Origin: Phaeotremella fagi
Lineage: Eukaryota > Basidiomycota > Tremellomycetes > Tremellales > Phaeotremellaceae
DNA: 64,000 nt
Assembly: GCA_001599715.1 (NCBI GenBank)
Contig: BCHU01000004.1
Coordinates: 1,426,001 to 1,490,000 of the forward strand
Direction: 5' to 3'
Shown: positions 60,029-64,000 of the stretch, piece by piece
Layout: every line of letters starts with the position of its first letter
How positions within the stretch are numbered: position 1 is the first letter of the stretch
The notes under the pieces: model-generated
Databases searched by the model: none
The model's input: only the letters and a program-made list of their open reading frames with translations
Told to the model about the DNA's origin: nothing
Made by a program: the position numbers and the translations under genes

Positions 60029-60400
60029 TTACTCTCGACTCTCTCGTTCCTCAGCTGCTTCACTACGACCCAGGGCTTTAGCCTCCTCAATCACCTCATT
60101 CCAAGAATCTGAAACCTCTTTTTCTAACAAAGATTTTAGTTCGTCGAATCTAGCATCCCAATGTTCCGTCCCGTACAACTCTTTGGTGATCTGACCATGA
60201 AGGACATTGCAAAGATATACCGTTCTCTGAGCTTCATAGGTTGATTTACTGATAGTGAAAGTACTATCCCACTCCTTTGGACTAGGTCCAGGATAGTCTA
60301 ACAAGTTGTGACTAAAGCCGCTTTGTTCGAATAAATCTGCGATTTTTATACAGATTTTCTGGTCTGTTTTAGAAAGATTCGGGTTATCGATTTGCGACAT
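60029..60400 (-). CDS. Small unknown protein, family F4 copy 3 (divergent)
   Basis: Intronless, 123 residues from MSQIDNPNLSKTD. Helices: TDQKICIKIADLFEQSGF, STYEAQRTVYLCNVLHGQI and WDARFDELKSLLEKEVSDSW, in the same order and spacing as F4 copies 1 and 2 (initial helix, linker with an acidic/Pro patch, second helix starting with K/Y, third helix with LEK/LIEEQ). The identity is low, so the family link is an inference from helix order and spacing. C-terminus is Glu/Arg-rich. Confidence 0.55.
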   Translation of the reverse strand: MSQIDNPNLSKTDQKICIKIADLFEQSGFSHNLLDYPGPSPKEWDSTFTISKSTYEAQRTVYLCNVLHGQITKELYGTEHWDARFDELKSLLEKEVSDSWNEVIEEAKALGRSEAAEERESRE

Positions 60401-60969
60401 CTGGAAGATACAGTGGGTGCAATACTTGGTGTGAAAGAGTATTTGTAAGATAAAACACCAAAAGGCGTCCGTTATGCATATAAAATATTGGAGCTTGAGC
60501 TCCATTATCATCAGCCTTCTCTTTTTTTCCCGAATGTCAAAGGATGCTTGGTATCACTGAAAGAACTGAAGAACCGCTGTTTGGAGTGTCTTTAAACCGG
60601 GGAATTATAGACAAGCGTCACGGCAACCCAAAGCGTCTCGATTTAATGGATCTATGATGCAAGTCAGGGAATCATTGTTGAACTACTGCGATGTGAAATA
60701 GACTGTCCAACGAGCTGGAACTTGTAATGTATGTCATCCTAATGAGATCGGAGAAATACTCATCTTTATGCTGATCTTGTGGCAGCAAAATTTTTGCCAC
60801 ATTGAACGCAATGGACTACACTTAGACAGTACTTGTACAGATTAGGGTTTCTGTGCAGGAATCTCATAACACATCTTTCAACTATCAAAGTTTCTCTATC
60901 ATCCTAATTGGTTTCCAAATATCTTCTATCTGTGGTACATTGTTTTCCCATCTAATGATATCAAAGCCT
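60401..60969. other. Intergenic, nothing recognised
   Basis: Upstream flank of F4 copy 3 and downstream flank of the F5 gene. Confidence 0.5.
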
Positions 60970-61552
60970 TCATCGAGCCTGACCATCAATTGAGACTACC
61001 TGATCGTTGTTCAACATACAACCCCGTTTGCAATAATATGAATCCAACGTCCCTGTTTCTCTGATGACAATAACTTCAGTTTCCGTCTCTTCAAATCGTC
61101 TAGTTCCAGGACACCCACGACAGATATCATTCCACTCTGGAATAATACTCTTCGAGTATGAACGGGTATAATGCTCACGATCTAGTACCCTCTTCCTCTC
61201 CTTCTCACTTGGGACGTATCCATCAGCTCTCTTAGAGACTTGTAGCGAGATGGATGATTCGATACAAGTAGCTTGATAGATTGCTTGATCCTTTTCTAAG
61301 ATCTCAACACCAAATTCTACGTAGTGACCATCGTTATGACCAGGAACATCTCTAAGTGCGCATTGTGGACGACGATCGAATAGATTATCGTTTCGAGTGG
61401 AGTTATTACAAAGGGATGGGAAACTGCCGATTCGAAATTGACCATAAATGCTGGAGGGGTCGTTGAAAGAAAACGATTCTGTTCTCTCAGCTTTTTGTCT
61501 CAGTTATTTCCTCCTCTTATATGTACCAAGCGAAGGACTTACTAGCAGACAT
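60970..61552 (-). CDS. Unknown protein with CxxC and YYCxxxC, family F5 copy 1
   Basis: Found by reading: the long frame has no early ATG. A 10-base first exon (ATGTCTGCTA at 61543-61552) joins through a 52-base intron with donor GTAAGT and acceptor AAAAAG to exon 60970-61490 in frame, giving 176 residues (MSATERTESFSFNDP…). It shares with the gene at 61927-62595: DRR(P/V)(Q)C, PGH(N/D)(D/N), and at the end C.GCPGTRRFEETETEV…ETGTLDSYYCKRGC against DGIKCNGRSFNNDEV…EEGRCLYYCSEEC. The CxxC…CxxxC end suggests a small zinc site. The exon 1 call is inferred from phase and splice sites only. Confidence 0.62.
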
Positions 61553-61926
61553 GTCGATGACTGGATTGCGATGGCGGGATTTTTTGAAATGATACGGAGC
61601 GTCAGTTTTATTCGTTTTCTAAGACCATTTTCAAATCAAAGGATGTCAGTGGTTTGCTCGGTTTCTTCCTACAGTACAAAAGAAAAGTGATTGACACCAC
61701 TTGCTGGTTAGATGGACAAAGATACGAGCCTTCGTCACTCATTAAGCCGTTTTACGAGTATGATGGAAGACGTAAAAGGCCGATGAAAATCAGTCAGATA
61801 CTGTACGAGTACATACAGCAGTAAGATACTTTAACGGACCTATCTTTGGCAGAAATTGAAAAGTCTGTAAACGTATACAACTAATGTACAAGTTCACTCT
61901 CAGTACATACAGTATACATAACTTAA
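61553..61926. other. Intergenic, nothing recognised
   Basis: Spacer between the two F5 genes. Confidence 0.5.
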
Positions 61927-62595
61927 TCAAATTTCATCCCCTGAGTCATGGTAGTCACTTGAAATATCTTCCTCTTCCTCAAACTCCATACGAGGACTGT
62001 TAACACATTCTTCAGAGCAGTAATAAAGACACCGTCCTTCCTCCTCGAGTTCAAATACCACAACCTCGTCGTTGTTGAATGATCTACCGTTACATTTGAT
62101 ACCATCACACACATCCTTCTCTTCGTCTAATATCGACACACTCTCCTTGAATTCGTAACCAAGATCTATCAACGTCTTCCCCAGATTTGTTGGATCAGTG
62201 TAATTCAACCCTACCCATAGGTACTCCCTACTATCACTCGTGTTCTCTTGAAGCGAGGTCCAAATCAAACCTAAAATAGCGCAGGATTGTTTACTGTATG
62301 TATCATCTTGAGGAGAATACAACGCCCTTTCTCCTAATCCTATCATGCATTCTTCATTATCATGACCTGGAAAGCTTTTTGGATCGAGATAACATGGAAC
62401 TCGTCTGTCGATTTTCGATATTTCGGACCGATGGGTGGTAGTATTTCGTGTTCTTAGGGTTCTGGAGCTAGAGCTAGAGGGTTCTGCTGAGGAGTACATA
62501 AGGTTCTCCTGCGTTTGAGAGGCAAATTGCAGGATTTGCTGTATGAATGATAGTGATTTATGAACCAGAGAGCGAATTTGCTCGAGGATGCTCAT
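61927..62595 (-). CDS. Unknown protein with CxxxC end, family F5 copy 2
   Basis: Intronless, 222 residues from MSILEQIRSLVHKSL. An N-terminal helix and a Ser/Thr-rich linker precede the shared region: DRRVPCYLDPKSFPGHDNEEC, then a mixed alpha/beta stretch (AILGLIWTSLQENTS, LWVGLNYTDPTNLG), and DGIKCNGRSFNNDEVVVFELEEEGRCLYYCSEEC. It ends in an acidic tail (EFEEEEDISSDYHDSGDE). Sibling of the 60970-61552 gene. Possible zinc-binding end; function unknown. Confidence 0.68.
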   Translation of the reverse strand: MSILEQIRSLVHKSLSFIQQILQFASQTQENLMYSSAEPSSSSSRTLRTRNTTTHRSEISKIDRRVPCYLDPKSFPGHDNEECMIGLGERALYSPQDDTYSKQSCAILGLIWTSLQENTSDSREYLWVGLNYTDPTNLGKTLIDLGYEFKESVSILDEEKDVCDGIKCNGRSFNNDEVVVFELEEEGRCLYYCSEECVNSPRMEFEEEEDISSDYHDSGDEI

Positions 62596-62757
62596 GGATA
62601 GCCATTCGATGAGCGCAAAACAAAGGTGATTAACCTAACGAATCTCTCTCCATTGTGTTATTGTCGCAAGCACTCCACAATTCTTAGGACAAAATTGAAT
62701 TCATAGAATCATCGAAGATCATAAATAACCCCTGTGAAGTATTTACCCCGCTCTCTC

Positions 62758-64000
62758 CTAAGCCATATCGACATCTCCAACCTGGAAGAAAGTCAGCTAC
62801 CTTCGCATACATGATACCACTAACTTACAGTATCAGTCTTCATAAACCCATCCAATTCCTTATCGAGGTCCCCCTCATTTGTTGGCCCTTTACGACCACC
62901 CCTACCAGCTGGACCGCCTCTTCCACGACCTCGACTAGGGAGAGATGAGCTTGAGTTGTATTTGTAATAATATGCATGACTTACCCTCCGTGTCCACCTC
63001 GTCCACCTCTCTGCACGTTAGTTGGTGCGGGTTTACCTACACCTGCAATTCTCGACAGTAGTGATCCACCCGTCTGAGCTGCAGCTGGATTAGGAACTAT
63101 TGGTTTAGCTCGGTGAGGTGGAAGTAAGTGAATCGCGATTGTTTGTCCTACAAGACATTTATCAGAGATTTATCGATTTGAGATCCTGATATTTCACTCA
63201 CCTTTGGTCATGGCACCGTCGAATTTGTTGATAGCGATCTTGGCTTGTTGGTAAGAAGCGTACTCCATGGTAGCTGTTCCAAGAGATCTACCAGAGCGGT
63301 CGTACTGTAGTGAAGTGATAGGGTCACTGATAAGTGAAATCAGCTCTGCGTCTGTTATAACATGATTCACCACTACTCACCAAGGAAGGGGATATGGAAA
63401 AACATGGCATAAGCTTCCATCATTCATCGGTGCTTAGCCTCTCATCATCACGAATCATTCTACTTTCACCATCACTACCCGATTACTCTTTGGCCATGAA
63501 AAAGGTAACGTTACAGACACGCGAGATGACGGATGACGAGACGCAATGAATCGTATTTAATGAATTAAACTCTTACACGGATAGTTGGACCTTGAACCAA
63601 AGTTCCTGCCTGTGAAAAGATACTCTGTTACCATGATGTCAGTTTAGACGTGAATGGTTTCGATAGAGTGAGGTTACCTTCAAATCTGCTGGAGTCACTT
63701 CATAATGTAGGTTGACAACTTCGATCCGAGGTGAAACACCAGTAAATCCAACACCAGATCCACCGACAGCTACTGCAGGTCCAGAATTCCTAGGTCCACG
63801 CCCAGCACCTGGACCATTGTAAGCGTCATGTACCCACTTATCTTCTGTTGATCTAGGTGGTGGTCTCTGTGGATTATATGAGCAATTGTTGATATTCAGT
63901 GGATTAGGTTACACGCACGGCGTATGGAGTCTGTCCTTGTCCATCGCGACTTTTTCTTGGACCTCCTTCTCCACGAGGAGGACGTTGACCGAAACTTTGA
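62758..64000 (-). CDS. ALY/REF-family mRNA export adaptor (3' part; 5' end outside window)
   Basis: At least six exons read leftward from the window edge. The N-terminal part seen is RGG-like (FGQRPPRGEGGPRKSRDGQGQ). The RNA-recognition motif follows: RIEVVNLHYEVTPADLK (RNP2), SIFSQAGTLVQGPTIR, then YDRSGRSLGTATMEYASYQQAKIAINKFDG (RNP1-like, with the diagnostic DRSGRSLGTA of the family). After it come GQTIAIHLLPPH, an RGG/GRGRGG region and a conserved C-terminal box (EGDLDKELDGFMK) that contacts the UAP56/Sub2 helicase in relatives. The protein couples splicing to mRNA export as part of TREX. The intron inside the RRM (63305-63576) is 272 bases, about five times normal for this window. Confidence 0.93.

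Overview
The window looks like nuclear DNA of a basidiomycete yeast or filament in the Tremellomycetes, near Kwoniella/Cryptococcus. Conserved genes are cut by many short introns of about 50-60 bases with GT(A/G)AGT donors, CTGAC/CTAAC branch points and close AG acceptors. Protein order and style also fit (Wee1, CHO2, cullin, antizyme, ACC deaminase). No transposon, rRNA, convincing tRNA or CRISPR was seen.

Layout: 1-4.3 kb holds the end of an unknown gene, a G-patch/DUF4187 protein and a diacylglycerol-lipase-like class 3 lipase. 4.4-14.2 kb is a one-strand array of eight mostly intronless, mutually related unknown genes (family F1), two with a one-base frameshift. 14.7-28.5 kb is conserved: intracellular GH13 alpha-amylase, cullin, CHO2, a class II sirtuin, and ornithine decarboxylase antizyme with a +1 frameshift site (UUU UGA). 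29.7-32 kb is a two-pass membrane protein with a proline-rich tail. 32.5-35.1 kb is family F2 (three copies: one intact, one frameshifted, one truncated). 35.5-39.0 kb: a Bax-inhibitor-1 family membrane protein and a secreted aspartic protease. 39.4-41.3 kb is family F3 (three small CxxC proteins). 41.3-56.2 kb: ACC deaminase, a Ser/Pro-rich unknown, an amidase, a Ser-rich basic unknown and a Wee1-type kinase. 56.9-62.6 kb: families F4 (three copies) and F5 (two copies) around one unshared Cys/Trp-rich gene. 62.7-64 kb is the 3' part of an ALY/REF mRNA-export factor that runs off the window.

The main pattern is alternation of conserved, intron-rich single-copy genes with islands of intron-poor, lineage-restricted tandem paralogues. 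Three of these paralogues (at about 6.29, 8.54 and 32.87 kb) each lack exactly one base relative to an open frame aligned to a sibling copy, while no conserved gene shows this. The best-supported special decoding event is the antizyme frameshift, where the two frames, the introns and total length all agree. Coordinates of multi-exon genes give the outer CDS limits; introns were placed by eye. No database was searched.
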